A stretch of 64,000 nucleotides of DNA from Planctomycetota bacterium (GTDB lineage: Bacteria; Planctomycetota; Planctomycetia; Gemmatales; Gemmataceae), in the NCBI GenBank assembly GCA_016872605.1, contig VGZI01000006.1:1-64000 (forward strand). Direction: 5' to 3'. Positions within the stretch are counted from its first letter, which is position 1; each line of letters opens with the position of its first letter. This document shows, piece after piece, positions 8,826 to 16,876 of the stretch. A program made the translations under genes and the position numbers. Below the pieces are notes generated by a model that was given only the letters and a program-made list of their open reading frames with translations, was not told the origin of the DNA and did not search any database.

Positions 8826-9258
8826 CCGCCGGCTCGGCCGGCTGCACCGTCTCCATACCCGCGATGGCGATCCAGACAACCAGGCAACTCACGACCACGC
8901 TCGCCACGACGTTCAGTACAGCCATGCCCGGCTGGTGATACTTGCGCACCAATTCCACGGTATCGACAGCGAACGACGAGAACGTCGTATAGCCGCCGCA
9001 GAAGCCGACGCCAAGCAGTATCCACCAGTTCCAGTTCGGAAGACGGTCACGCAACGGCACGACGAGAAGCCCCAAAAGCAGCGAGCCTGAAACGTTGATC
9101 ACCAGAATCGCCAGCGGGGCGCGCAGATTGCCGTGCTCGGGCGGAAACCACTCCTCGGACCGAGCCGAAATGAACTCACCGAGCCAGTAGCGGGCGTTGG
9201 TGCCTAGCGCTCCGCCAATGGTCAACAGAAAAACGGGGTGTGTCAGAAGGGATACCAT
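8785..9258 (-). CDS. crcB: Fluoride channel FluC/CrcB
   Basis: CrcB forms dual-topology dimers that export fluoride across the inner membrane. The 157-aa product shows GGALGTNARYWLGEF near the N terminus, NVSGSLLLGLL (conserved Asn) and GFCGGYTTFSSFAVD, the TTFSSF block that lines the fluoride path and the central sodium site. Four hydrophobic segments are evident. The C-terminal tail of about 25 charged residues is longer than usual. ATG 9258 is the first Met at the family N terminus. The last 41 bases overlap the 3' end of the convergent gene at 7758-8825. I looked for a crcB-motif fluoride riboswitch upstream and did not see one; the leader holds an inverted repeat instead. Confidence 0.92.
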   Translation of the reverse strand: MVSLLTHPVFLLTIGGALGTNARYWLGEFISARSEEWFPPEHGNLRAPLAILVINVSGSLLLGLLVVPLRDRLPNWNWWILLGVGFCGGYTTFSSFAVDTVELVRKYHQPGMAVLNVVASVVVSCLVVWIAIAGMETVQPAEPAVMEAADRENQKEP

Positions 9259-9277
9259 GATGTTCCGGTATTCGTCT

Positions 9278-9305
9278 AGCGTTCGCGTGGCGCCGCGCGA
9301 ACGCT
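9278..9305. repeat. Intergenic inverted repeat, family 2 (AGCGTTCGCG)
   Basis: AGCGTTCGCG at 9278-9287 pairs with CGCGAACGCT at 9296-9305. It belongs to a dispersed family with copies near 35.6, 37.1, 38.4, 41.1, 44.1 and 58.2 kb. Here it lies between the prenyltransferase-like gene and crcB, both on the minus strand. Confidence 0.75.
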
Positions 9306-9317
9306 GAATGCAATCTG

Positions 9318-10250
9318 TCAATCCTCGTACAACAGCGCCAGGCTTCCGAGCCCGTAGAACGTGTACTCGACATCGGTCGCTTCGTCCCAGGCGCCACCCA
9401 GGAATCCGCCGGCGAGCTGTTCGAGCGACTTCACGAAATGAAACACTTGCCGGCGGTTGATGCGATCGAGCGCTCCCAGCTGCTCCAGCGTCCAACAACC
9501 GGTGAACGTTGAGAGCAAGTCGGCCAGCGGTATGCGGTCGTTGGCGCGCAGGCCCCCTTCCATCGACGGCATCTCGACCAGGTAGTCGATCGTCAACTCG
9601 ACATCGCCGACGGGCAGTTCCCGTCCCTTGAGCATTTGTAATAGGCCGATTCCCGCCGCCGTCGGGTTCGTGCCGCTACGGCGCATGGCGGCGACCTCGA
9701 CGTACCCGCCGTCTTCGCGCCGCCGCGATTCGACGAACCGGATCACCTCGTCCGAATTGGGCAGTGATCGGCCCAACAACTCGAAACAGAGTCCGACCAA
9801 GAACGTGTGATACGTGCTGCCCGACGTCGCACCGGGCGACTTGTTGTACCCGCCGTCTTTGGTGCGAAACATCTCGAGCATTGACGCGACACGCGTCGGC
9901 CAATCGGCCGCGCTGCCAGCAAGCACATCGATCCCGCCGCTCGCTTGCACTAGCGTGCAGGCGTAGAGAAACGAGAAAAAATCGACGACGCTGGTTTGCT
10001 TCGTCATGCAACTTCGCAAGAAATCCGCCGCCTTCGTGCAAATTGCCGGCGACAAGGCATCGAGCGCCGTCAAGCCGCGCAGCGCGAAGCCGGTGTAGTA
10101 GAGGTCCGACTCGCCCTCGCGTCCGGAAAACCCGCCGTCGGCATTCTGTTTGCCCGCCAAATACGCCGCCTGCCGACGCCGCATGGCTTCGGGCAAGCGC
10201 GCGACGCCGAGTGCAATGCGATCGTTCAAATGAATGAGGTAGTTTGTCAT
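9318..10250 (-). CDS. Prenyltransferase-beta/squalene-cyclase repeat protein
   Basis: The 310-aa protein consists of alpha-alpha repeats of the protein prenyltransferase beta/terpene cyclase type. The repeats are NADGGFSGREGESDLYYTGF near 37-56, KDGGYNKSP near 132, REDGGYVEV near 178, EGGLRAND near 231 and GGFLGGAWDEATDVEYTFYGLGSLALL at the end. The last repeat resembles the zinc-ligand repeat of eukaryotic Rab geranylgeranyltransferase beta (DxYHTxFGxAGLSLL), but here Tyr takes the histidine position and I see no DxC ligand pair. It may bind a hydrophobic ligand without zinc chemistry. It is cytoplasmic with no signal peptide. The same strand carries crcB downstream and the thioesterase upstream. 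Confidence 0.85.
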   Translation of the reverse strand: MTNYLIHLNDRIALGVARLPEAMRRRQAAYLAGKQNADGGFSGREGESDLYYTGFALRGLTALDALSPAICTKAADFLRSCMTKQTSVVDFFSFLYACTLVQASGGIDVLAGSAADWPTRVASMLEMFRTKDGGYNKSPGATSGSTYHTFLVGLCFELLGRSLPNSDEVIRFVESRRREDGGYVEVAAMRRSGTNPTAAGIGLLQMLKGRELPVGDVELTIDYLVEMPSMEGGLRANDRIPLADLLSTFTGCWTLEQLGALDRINRRQVFHFVKSLEQLAGGFLGGAWDEATDVEYTFYGLGSLALLYED

Positions 10251-10262
10251 GGTTCTTGTCAG

Positions 10263-10310
10263 AGCCTGAAGCGTATGCGAAGAAAGCCAACTTCGCTTAC
10301 GCTTCAGGCT
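10263..10310. repeat. Inverted repeat, family 3 (AGCCTGAAGCGTAAGCGAAG), possible terminator
   Basis: The 20-bp arms at 10263-10282 and 10291-10310 have one mismatch and an 8-nt loop. The hairpin overlaps the last codons of the thioesterase gene and supplies its TAA stop. A degenerate copy lies at 23902-23955. It could act as a terminator for the thioesterase. Confidence 0.8.
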
Positions 10311-10713
10311 CAGAGAGGCGAGCGCGGTAACTTGCTGGGATGGCTATTCCTTCAATGCGATTTTCCGATCCGACGCGGACGCAGCACGACGTCACTTTTC
10401 CACGTGCGATCACAATGCCGCCTCGTGTGAACTCAAACCCATACGTCACCGACTTCGTGCCGATCTTATCAATCGACACGGCCACTTCCAGCACGTCTTC
10501 GAAGCGAGCGGGAGAAACATAATCGCAGGTGGCCGACACGCGTGGGAAGCCGATCGTTTGCCCTTCCCAGTCGAGCTTGACCGACAGTCCCCTTGAGCGC
10601 AGAAACTCGCACTCCGCCGACTCCATGAAGCGAAAGAAGTTGGCGAAATGGACGATGCCGGCCATATCGGTATCGCCGAATTCGATGCGTCTCTTGGTAT
10701 GGAATACTGGCAT
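10297..10713 (-). CDS. YbgC-like acyl-CoA thioesterase, hot-dog fold
   Basis: The 138-aa size, IEFGDTDMAGIVHFANFFRFMESAECEFLRSRG and the following SARFEDVL-type beta strands identify the 4-hydroxybenzoyl-CoA/YbgC thioesterase family, which hydrolyses short-chain acyl-CoA or acyl-ACP. D16 aligns with the catalytic aspartate of YbgC. The final residues SEPEA and the stop are encoded by one arm of a dispersed hairpin, so the natural C terminus was probably altered by that repeat. The prenyltransferase-like gene follows 46 bp downstream; whether they share a transcript depends on whether the hairpin terminates. Confidence 0.9.
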   Translation of the reverse strand: MPVFHTKRRIEFGDTDMAGIVHFANFFRFMESAECEFLRSRGLSVKLDWEGQTIGFPRVSATCDYVSPARFEDVLEVAVSIDKIGTKSVTYGFEFTRGGIVIARGKVTSCCVRVGSENRIEGIAIPASYRARLSEPEA

Positions 10714-10935
10714 GGTTGTTCCGCTAGCGATTCGTTCCTAGCATTGTACGCAATTGGAACGCCGCGGAACCAGTAGGCCAGCAACGGAGCCACGCACCGA
10801 GGATGCAATAGTCCCGGCCACTTGCTCCGTGCGCGGCGCTTTGCCCCACAAACGCGGAGTTACTCCGCGGGCGCCTCTAATCGCTTGACGCGATTGGCGG
10901 GATTCGATCCCGGGGCGGCCGCGCGTCGGACGGCG

Positions 10936-12672
10936 CTACTCCTCACTTCTCGACGGCAGGGCGTGATACAGGGTCTGGACCTTCTCGATCGCAATGACTC
11001 CCGTGACGTGGTCGCCTACCTCCAGTTGGACGCCGGGCGCAAGCGGCTTCGCCTTGCCGCTGCTATCGCAGTGATGGACGGGAAGAAATCCATGCTTCGT
11101 TCTGAGCTCGTCGTGCGTTATATGATAAAACGGCGACTCAGCGCTTTGGATCGTGAGCTCATAGACGGCAAGCACGCGTTCCTCGACCTGGATCAGGCTG
11201 AAGACCTGGTCGTCATAGAGCCGCGCGACGAAGGCGGGGGCGGACAACTCGGGAATCGACAGCGCGAGCGGCACATTGGCGGCGCTGCGTAGCGTCATGG
11301 CCAGGTGCGGGTCGGTGAGACGTATGACAATGCGCTCGCGCGGCGACATTTCCCGAACCAGCAAGGCGATCTCCAGATTGATGAGTTCCTTGCTGGTGGC
11401 GGCGATAACCGCCCGCGCCGTCGCCGCATTCGCTTGTCGGAGCACCTCGGCGACGGCGGCGCTGCCAATGATGACCGCGGCGCCCAGCCTCCGCGCCGTT
11501 GAGATGAACGGGCTGTTCGCATTCTCCTCGATGACCACCACCGGCTCATCCAGTGCTCTCAGCGTCTCGACGATGCGAAACCCGACGTTGCCCAGGCCGC
11601 ACACGATGATATGCCCGCTCTCGGGAATCCGGCGTATTTCCAGGGCGGCGCCGAGGTTGGCGCGGATCAGGTAGTTGGTGAAAATGGCCGTGAACGCCGC
11701 CGTCAAACCGACGCCGACCAGGCGTACCGCCGTGATGAAGCCCTTCTGCCAGGTCCCGGCGCCGGCCTCCTCGCCGCGCATGTCGGCTCCGGTCGTGAGC
11801 AGGCTGATAGTCCGATAGAACGAATCGATCAGCGTGTCGTTCTGCATGCCGAACACAAAGACCAGAACGCTCACCGCGATCGCGCCAATGAAGATGCCGG
11901 TGCAAATCTGCACCGGCAGATCGATGTGGATCATCACGCCATAAGCGACGCGGCTCAACCGGTACACCAACCCGGCCCACAGTAGCTCCGGCAACGATTC
12001 GTTCTCGCCCCGCGCCACCAAGGGCGCCACCGATGCCGGGTCGCCGATCACGACCAAACGATCGAGCGCCGCCAGGGTCTGCGCCGGATCGACTTCCTCG
12101 ACAAACTGCGCCGGCTGATCATCGCGGACGTGCGCGACGATCACCAGGCGATATTCGTCGGCCAGGTCTTTCAGCCGCCGGCCGATCAGCGGCGAATTGG
12201 CGGCGATCGTCAACTCGGCGATCTGTCGGCTCTCGCCCGACTTGAGGCGAACGATTCCCAGCGCCTGCCCGGTGCGAGCAATCATGGCCAGGAGCGGCGA
12301 CGCAAGGGCCGAAGTGGACAGTGCATGGATGTTGCGCGCCGCGTCGCCGAGCCGTTCGATCAGGCTTTCGTTGAACATGCGAACGACGATGCGAATTGTC
12401 GGATGCAGGTGACGGATCATCAGCGCCGTCGAAAAACTGACCAGATCGTCGCTGGTGAGCACGATGACGCCGCGCGCTTCCGCCAGGCCGGCTTGCTTGA
12501 GTACGTCGGCCTGGCGACAATCGCCACGGACAAGCGGGATGCCTTCGAGCCGCGAGTCGTCGGGGCTGGCGCGATTATCGACGACCGTCACCGGATCGCC
12601 GGTCTGACGCAGATATTCCAGTACGCGCCAGCCAACTTTGCCGAGCCCGCACAGAATGAAGTGTTGTTTCAT
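10936..12672 (-). CDS. Two-TM channel-like protein flanked by two RCK (TrkA-N/TrkA-C) modules
   Basis: The 578-aa protein has an N-terminal RCK domain (CGLGKVGWRVLEYL, residues 8-21, Rossmann glycines) and a TrkA-C-like segment at about 135-215. A transmembrane helix at about 252-276 is followed by a pore-like loop (TISLLTTGADM, 288-298) and a second helix at about 311-336. A second RCK domain (CGLGNVGFRIVETL, 358-371) and a C-terminal TrkA-C follow. This resembles a two-TM potassium channel regulated by NAD or nucleotides, but the canonical TVGYGD filter is replaced by TTGAD. Start M at 12672 fits the Rossmann opening MKQHFILCGLG; the longer in-frame start at 12762 adds unrelated residues. 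It could conduct poorly, conduct another ion, or act only as a sensor. Confidence 0.85.
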   Translation of the reverse strand: MKQHFILCGLGKVGWRVLEYLRQTGDPVTVVDNRASPDDSRLEGIPLVRGDCRQADVLKQAGLAEARGVIVLTSDDLVSFSTALMIRHLHPTIRIVVRMFNESLIERLGDAARNIHALSTSALASPLLAMIARTGQALGIVRLKSGESRQIAELTIAANSPLIGRRLKDLADEYRLVIVAHVRDDQPAQFVEEVDPAQTLAALDRLVVIGDPASVAPLVARGENESLPELLWAGLVYRLSRVAYGVMIHIDLPVQICTGIFIGAIAVSVLVFVFGMQNDTLIDSFYRTISLLTTGADMRGEEAGAGTWQKGFITAVRLVGVGLTAAFTAIFTNYLIRANLGAALEIRRIPESGHIIVCGLGNVGFRIVETLRALDEPVVVIEENANSPFISTARRLGAAVIIGSAAVAEVLRQANAATARAVIAATSKELINLEIALLVREMSPRERIVIRLTDPHLAMTLRSAANVPLALSIPELSAPAFVARLYDDQVFSLIQVEERVLAVYELTIQSAESPFYHITHDELRTKHGFLPVHHCDSSGKAKPLAPGVQLEVGDHVTGVIAIEKVQTLYHALPSRSEE

Positions 12673-12765
12673 AGACGTGCCGAGAAGCGGGTTCTGGAGC
12701 ACGCGGCGCCAGCAAGTGGGTTCCATCGCACTTGCTGGCGCTGCGTGCTCAAGGGAGATCAATAA

Positions 12766-15700
12766 TCACTTGCCCGTCGGCACGCTGCCGTCGAGGTAAC
12801 GCCAATCTTTCAGGAATCGCAACAGGTCGGCCATCTCTTGCATGCTGATGCCTTTTTCTAGGCCTTCGGGCATCAGCGAGATGCCGGTCGAGGCGATCTC
12901 GTCGAGGTCCTTGCGAAGCACCACGTCGGATTGCTTCTCGGCCCTGAGCAGCGTGATGCTCGACGCATTTTCGGCCGTCAGTAGGCCGGTCAAGATTCGG
13001 CCATCTTTCGTGGTGACGACGTAGTTGACATAGTTGGCGTCGATGGCGGCGTTAGGAACGATGATGTCGAACAGCATCTGCGACTCAGTTTTCGTACGCG
13101 TGTCGGCGATGTCGGGCCCGACGTCCGTGCCGACGCCGGCGACGCGATGGCAGGTGGCGCAATGTTTCTCGAACACCTTACGTCCGTTCTTGCCGTCGCC
13201 TTTGATCGTCAGAGCGCCTTGGTATTCCTTGAGCACTTTCTGGCGATCGGCCGGCACATTGCCCGCGAGCAATTTCTTGGCCCGCTCGCGAATCACGGCG
13301 TCCTTGTGGTTCGAAAGTTGCCGGGTGCGCAATGGATCGAGTTCGCTCGCTTTCATCCGCTTCGCTTCGATCTCATCGAGCAAGACGGTGACGCGCGCCG
13401 GCTGCCGCAACATCGCTTCGAGGATTTCGCGGCGAATGCCCGGCGACGCGCTGGGCCAGAGCTTCATCAGCAATTCGGGTACTTCCTTGTCCTGCTGCGT
13501 AGCCAGCGCGCGCAGGGCGGCGATGCGAAGTTCCTGCGACGGCTCTTTTTCGACGAGGGGGACAAGCGTTTGCTTGACAATTACCCAGGGGGCGTGGCTA
13601 ACCAGGCCAACAAACGCGATGCGATCGTTTTTCTTGTCTTCGTCGCGAGCGTTTTTGGCAGCATCAACCAAAACGCGCCCTACAGATTTCGCGTATTCTT
13701 CCCCGGCTTTCTTGTCCATGATCGAACCAATGGTTGTCAGAGAATAGCCTCGCCGCTGTAGGCCGTCTGCCAAGCCCATAAGCGCCGCCCACTTCGTTCG
13801 ATCTTTTTGTTTGATAACGACTTCGAAGAACTCCAAGTAATCGGACTGGCTGCGCTTGGCCGACGCATACAACACGGCCATCTCTCGAACAAGTTCTGGG
13901 CTGGCCCGCCCACGTTCGATGCACGCTGCCAGAATGATCTCGTGATCTCGCGGTGCAGTTAACGCGGCTAGCTGAATCCAACGATCGATGTCACCATGTG
14001 CGATTAACTCTTCCGTCTCATCGCTCGTCGGACCCGCCAGAGAAAGGGTGAGTTGGAATCGCACTCGTGAATCGCTTTCCTTTAATATCAGTTCCGTAAC
14101 ATTGGCGTCAGGGAAATATCGGTGCATGATCTGATCTTTGGCCGCAATTGATTCCCATCTTGACTCGCTGATTCGGATCCCGTGTTCGCGAACTCGCGGG
14201 TGCGATTCCTTCAGCAGCGATGAGGCACGTTGATCGTTCAGCTTCCCCTGCCGCTCCAGCATCCACGCCGCCAAGATCTTCGCGTGCGGGCTCTTCGTCG
14301 TCTCCAGCAGCTTCGTCAGCGGCTCGATCATGGCCTTGTCGTTTTTCTCCAGGAGCAGACGTTGCGCCGTCGTGCGCCACCACGGCTCCTCGTGCTCCAG
14401 CGTCTTGACCAGGTCGGCGATCGACGCCTTCGACAAATTGGGCCGCGATCCCAGGGCCTTTCGGCCCTGGGCTTTGGGGACGATGCGCCAGATGCGGCCC
14501 TTGTCTTTGCCGGCGGTCAGGTCGGGGCGGTTCTTCAACTCCGGCGGCATGAACTCCGGATGCTCGATCACCGCGCGATACATGTCCACCACGTACATCG
14601 CCCCGTCCGGCCCATGCGTCAGAAACACCGGGCGGAACCAGTCGTCGGTCGTCGCCAGGAATTCGACCCCCTGCTTGTGTGGCTTCGCCGTGAACGTCGC
14701 GCCCTTCGGTGTCAGCACCTCCATGTGCACGAGGTTTCCCGTCGGTTCGCACGTGAACGCGGCGCCGTGGTAAATGGATTTGGAAGCCCCGGGTTGAGGT
14801 ACTCCGACACCCGGCGATTTGAGCAATCCGCCATGATAAATAAATACCCCGCACGCCGCGGTGAAGCGGCCTTCGTGCAATGACGACGTCGTCCAGTTCT
14901 TGCTAAGAGGATAGACCTTGCCGCCGCTCGAAAGCGGACCGTCGTCGAGAACGCTGATGTCTTCGAGCAAGGACGGCGCGACGAGGTAGGGATTGCGCTT
15001 GACGTACTTTTGTTCCATGACGACGTGGCGCAGATGATGGCGATTGTCGCAGACAAAGCGGTTGCCCCATTCGTCGAAGGTGTTGCCGTATTGTCCGGGG
15101 CCGGTGATGGCTTCGTAGGTTTCATTGATGGGATCGAAGCGAAAATCCATTCCGGACAGGTTGACGCCCACGGCATCGACCTTGCCGGCCCGGACTGCGC
15201 TGCCGCCGCGCAGGCCGTTGGCACAGTAGATCCAGCCGTCCAGGCCGAGAATCGGATGGCTGACGCGCAATTGCGGATTCTGGGCGGCGAAGCCTTCATA
15301 CCAGATCTCGGTCTTGTTTGCTTTGCCCGCGCCCTTGGTGTCGCGCATGTGGGCGATGTGCGGCGCCATGGTGACGATGGCGCCATCTTGCCATAACAAC
15401 AACCCATTCGCGAACAGCAGGTTGTCGGCCCAGACGGTGGAGGTCTCGAAAAAGCCGTCGCCGTCCTTGTCTTCGAGGATGCGGATGCGGCCCGCGGGTT
15501 TCTCGCCGGGCTTGGGGCCATTGGGATAGTCGCGCATTTCGACAACCCAGAGCCGGCCGTCCGGATCGAACTGCATCGCGACGGGGCTTTCGATCTGCGG
15601 TTCGCAGGCGACGAGCTCGATGCGCAGGCCGTCGTCGATTTTGAAGTGCTTCTGTGCTTCTTGCGGCGAAAGCGGCTTGCCGGGACCGCTGCCTTTTTGC

Positions 15701-15780
15701 GGCAAGGTCGGCGGTTGTTGCGCGATCGTGGGAATGGCAATGACGAACGCGATCGTGAACGTGAGTACGGCGCGGCGCAT
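12766..15780 (-). CDS. PVC-type dehydrogenase: propeller, HEAT repeats and C-terminal cytochrome c
   Basis: The 1004-aa exported protein starts with a signal peptide (MRRAVLTFTIAFVIAIPTIAQ). ATG 15780 was chosen because GGAG lies upstream; ATG 15792 is also in frame. The N-terminal third is a glucose-dehydrogenase-like beta-propeller (FDPDGRLWVVEMRDYP, LEDKDGDGFFE, HGPDGAMYVVDMYR). The middle is helical HEAT-like repeat, and the C terminus carries a heme-binding site (CATCH at 874-878) in KHCATCHRVAGVGTDVGPDI. This architecture is typical of planctomycete periplasmic membrane-bound dehydrogenases that pass electrons to heme; the sugar or alcohol substrate is unknown. It is encoded alone, just upstream of the RCK protein on the same strand. 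Confidence 0.93.
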   Translation of the reverse strand: MRRAVLTFTIAFVIAIPTIAQQPPTLPQKGSGPGKPLSPQEAQKHFKIDDGLRIELVACEPQIESPVAMQFDPDGRLWVVEMRDYPNGPKPGEKPAGRIRILEDKDGDGFFETSTVWADNLLFANGLLLWQDGAIVTMAPHIAHMRDTKGAGKANKTEIWYEGFAAQNPQLRVSHPILGLDGWIYCANGLRGGSAVRAGKVDAVGVNLSGMDFRFDPINETYEAITGPGQYGNTFDEWGNRFVCDNRHHLRHVVMEQKYVKRNPYLVAPSLLEDISVLDDGPLSSGGKVYPLSKNWTTSSLHEGRFTAACGVFIYHGGLLKSPGVGVPQPGASKSIYHGAAFTCEPTGNLVHMEVLTPKGATFTAKPHKQGVEFLATTDDWFRPVFLTHGPDGAMYVVDMYRAVIEHPEFMPPELKNRPDLTAGKDKGRIWRIVPKAQGRKALGSRPNLSKASIADLVKTLEHEEPWWRTTAQRLLLEKNDKAMIEPLTKLLETTKSPHAKILAAWMLERQGKLNDQRASSLLKESHPRVREHGIRISESRWESIAAKDQIMHRYFPDANVTELILKESDSRVRFQLTLSLAGPTSDETEELIAHGDIDRWIQLAALTAPRDHEIILAACIERGRASPELVREMAVLYASAKRSQSDYLEFFEVVIKQKDRTKWAALMGLADGLQRRGYSLTTIGSIMDKKAGEEYAKSVGRVLVDAAKNARDEDKKNDRIAFVGLVSHAPWVIVKQTLVPLVEKEPSQELRIAALRALATQQDKEVPELLMKLWPSASPGIRREILEAMLRQPARVTVLLDEIEAKRMKASELDPLRTRQLSNHKDAVIRERAKKLLAGNVPADRQKVLKEYQGALTIKGDGKNGRKVFEKHCATCHRVAGVGTDVGPDIADTRTKTESQMLFDIIVPNAAIDANYVNYVVTTKDGRILTGLLTAENASSITLLRAEKQSDVVLRKDLDEIASTGISLMPEGLEKGISMQEMADLLRFLKDWRYLDGSVPTGK

Positions 15781-15915
15781 GGTGGTCTCCATGGTTTGCC
15801 GCTTGCGGCTTCGCGCTCGCAGTAATGCGCCATGCAACGGGCACGTTACAGCGAGCGCTAAGCGAAAAAGCGGCTAATCATGAAGATACCGCGCCGGGGT
15901 TCGATCATCCATCAT

Positions 15916-16278
15916 TTACGGCGTCTTCTGATACCAGATACGGTACTCGGTCTTGTCGCGAACATCGGTAGTTCGTTGCGTGGTGGTCTGCGTGGCGCTG
16001 ACTCCCTTGACGAGAGGCGTCTCACGCGTGTCGCGCGTCGTGTTGTTGGAGACGGTTTGGCCCGTAACAAATTCCTCCTCGCGGATAATCTTGTAGCCCT
16101 TCGGACATTCCTTGCCGATCAGGTCAAGGGCCTTGGTGCGGTTGTAGCTGGGCCAGGCGTCGGAGTTTTCGGATATGGCGACGCAGCCGCCGTCGGCGGT
16201 TTTGTTGATAATGCGGGCGCTCGAGCAGCCGGTGAGCGTGCAGGCCGCCAGAAGCGCCAACCAGGCGCAGAGACGCAT
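15916..16278 (-). CDS. Small lipoprotein, unknown function
   Basis: The 120-aa product has a lipoprotein signal peptide with a lipobox (MRLCAWLALLAACTLTGC, then SSARI), so it is probably anchored through Cys18. The mature part is rich in Thr, Ser and Arg near the end and has a single Cys (KECPKGY). ATG 16278 is preceded by a GGGG-containing RBS. An in-frame start at 16605 would include repeat sequence and is rejected. I do not recognise the family. Confidence 0.75.
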   Translation of the reverse strand: MRLCAWLALLAACTLTGCSSARIINKTADGGCVAISENSDAWPSYNRTKALDLIGKECPKGYKIIREEEFVTGQTVSNNTTRDTRETPLVKGVSATQTTTQRTTDVRDKTEYRIWYQKTP

Positions 16279-16478
16279 AGATTCCCCTTCTTGCGTGTGA
16301 AGCGCAAACTGCCGGGCCGCGTCGCGCGCGCTGCCGATTCGCGTCAGGATGCGCCGCCCCGTCCGGGCGCGGTTTGTGGTTAATAGAAGGCGGCGAATAC
16401 CATCGCGCCGGAGTTCCGTCAAGACTCTTTTGGATTCCGGTGGCTCGACGGGTGCGCGACATGGTTTGCAAACGGCAC

Positions 16479-16575
16479 GGGAGGGCGAGGCTCCTGCCGA
16501 GCCGCGAGCCCGCGAAATACTCGATTTCGGACGAGTATCCTGTCGCTTCCGGCTCGGCAGGAGCCTCGCCCTCCC
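16479..16575. repeat. 25-bp-arm inverted repeat, family 4 (GGCGAGGCTCCTGCCGAGCC)
   Basis: Perfect 25-bp arms at 16479-16503 and 16551-16575 enclose a 47-nt spacer with a nested ATACTCG hairpin. The same 25-mer occurs once more at 25880-25904, where it encodes part of a protein tail. Confidence 0.9.
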
Positions 16576-16703
16576 AAAGCAGGCCACGCAGACCATGTCG
16601 AGCACCCTGTCGACACCGCTTTTTTTTTGTAACCAGCGCTCGGCAGAACTTCCAAAATAAGAAAGCGGCGTCGAGGGGTGTGCCTATCTTGCTGTGGCAT
16701 TCG

Positions 16704-16757
16704 GTAGTGCGGACCTCAGTCCGAACCGTTCGCCGTGCGGCCTCAAGTCCGCACTAC
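16704..16757. repeat. Inverted repeat, GTAGTGCGGAC arms
   Basis: GTAGTGCGGACCTCAG on the left pairs imperfectly with CTCAAGTCCGCACTAC ending at 16757. It lies upstream of the zinc-ribbon gene at 16877. Confidence 0.65.
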
Positions 16758-16876
16758 GAACGCGAATCCGCCCCAGCCTGGCAGCTGCACCCGGCGTCGA
16801 GCCACCGCACTCCAGAGCATTGCCCGATACGGAGACGGGGGCTACAACAGCCGCGACGTGGAGGAGGGAGGTACGC

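Larger units (their letters stand above)
16279..16876. other. Repeat-rich intergenic region
   Basis: About 600 bases separate the divergent lipoprotein and zinc-ribbon genes. They hold two large inverted repeats (16479-16575 and 16704-16757) and a T8 run near 16620. Several frames are open through the repeats, but their peptides (GEAPAEP, GSAGASPS) are repeat-derived and I do not call genes. Confidence 0.6.

Noticed and set aside
9259-9317. Fluoride riboswitch before crcB
   Set aside because: The leader contains only the family 2 hairpin and lacks the crcB-motif conserved blocks.
10855-10925. tRNA-like T-arm (GGGATTCGATCCCGG)
   Set aside because: The loop lacks the TTC start at the right position and no acceptor, D-arm or anticodon arm can be paired around it.
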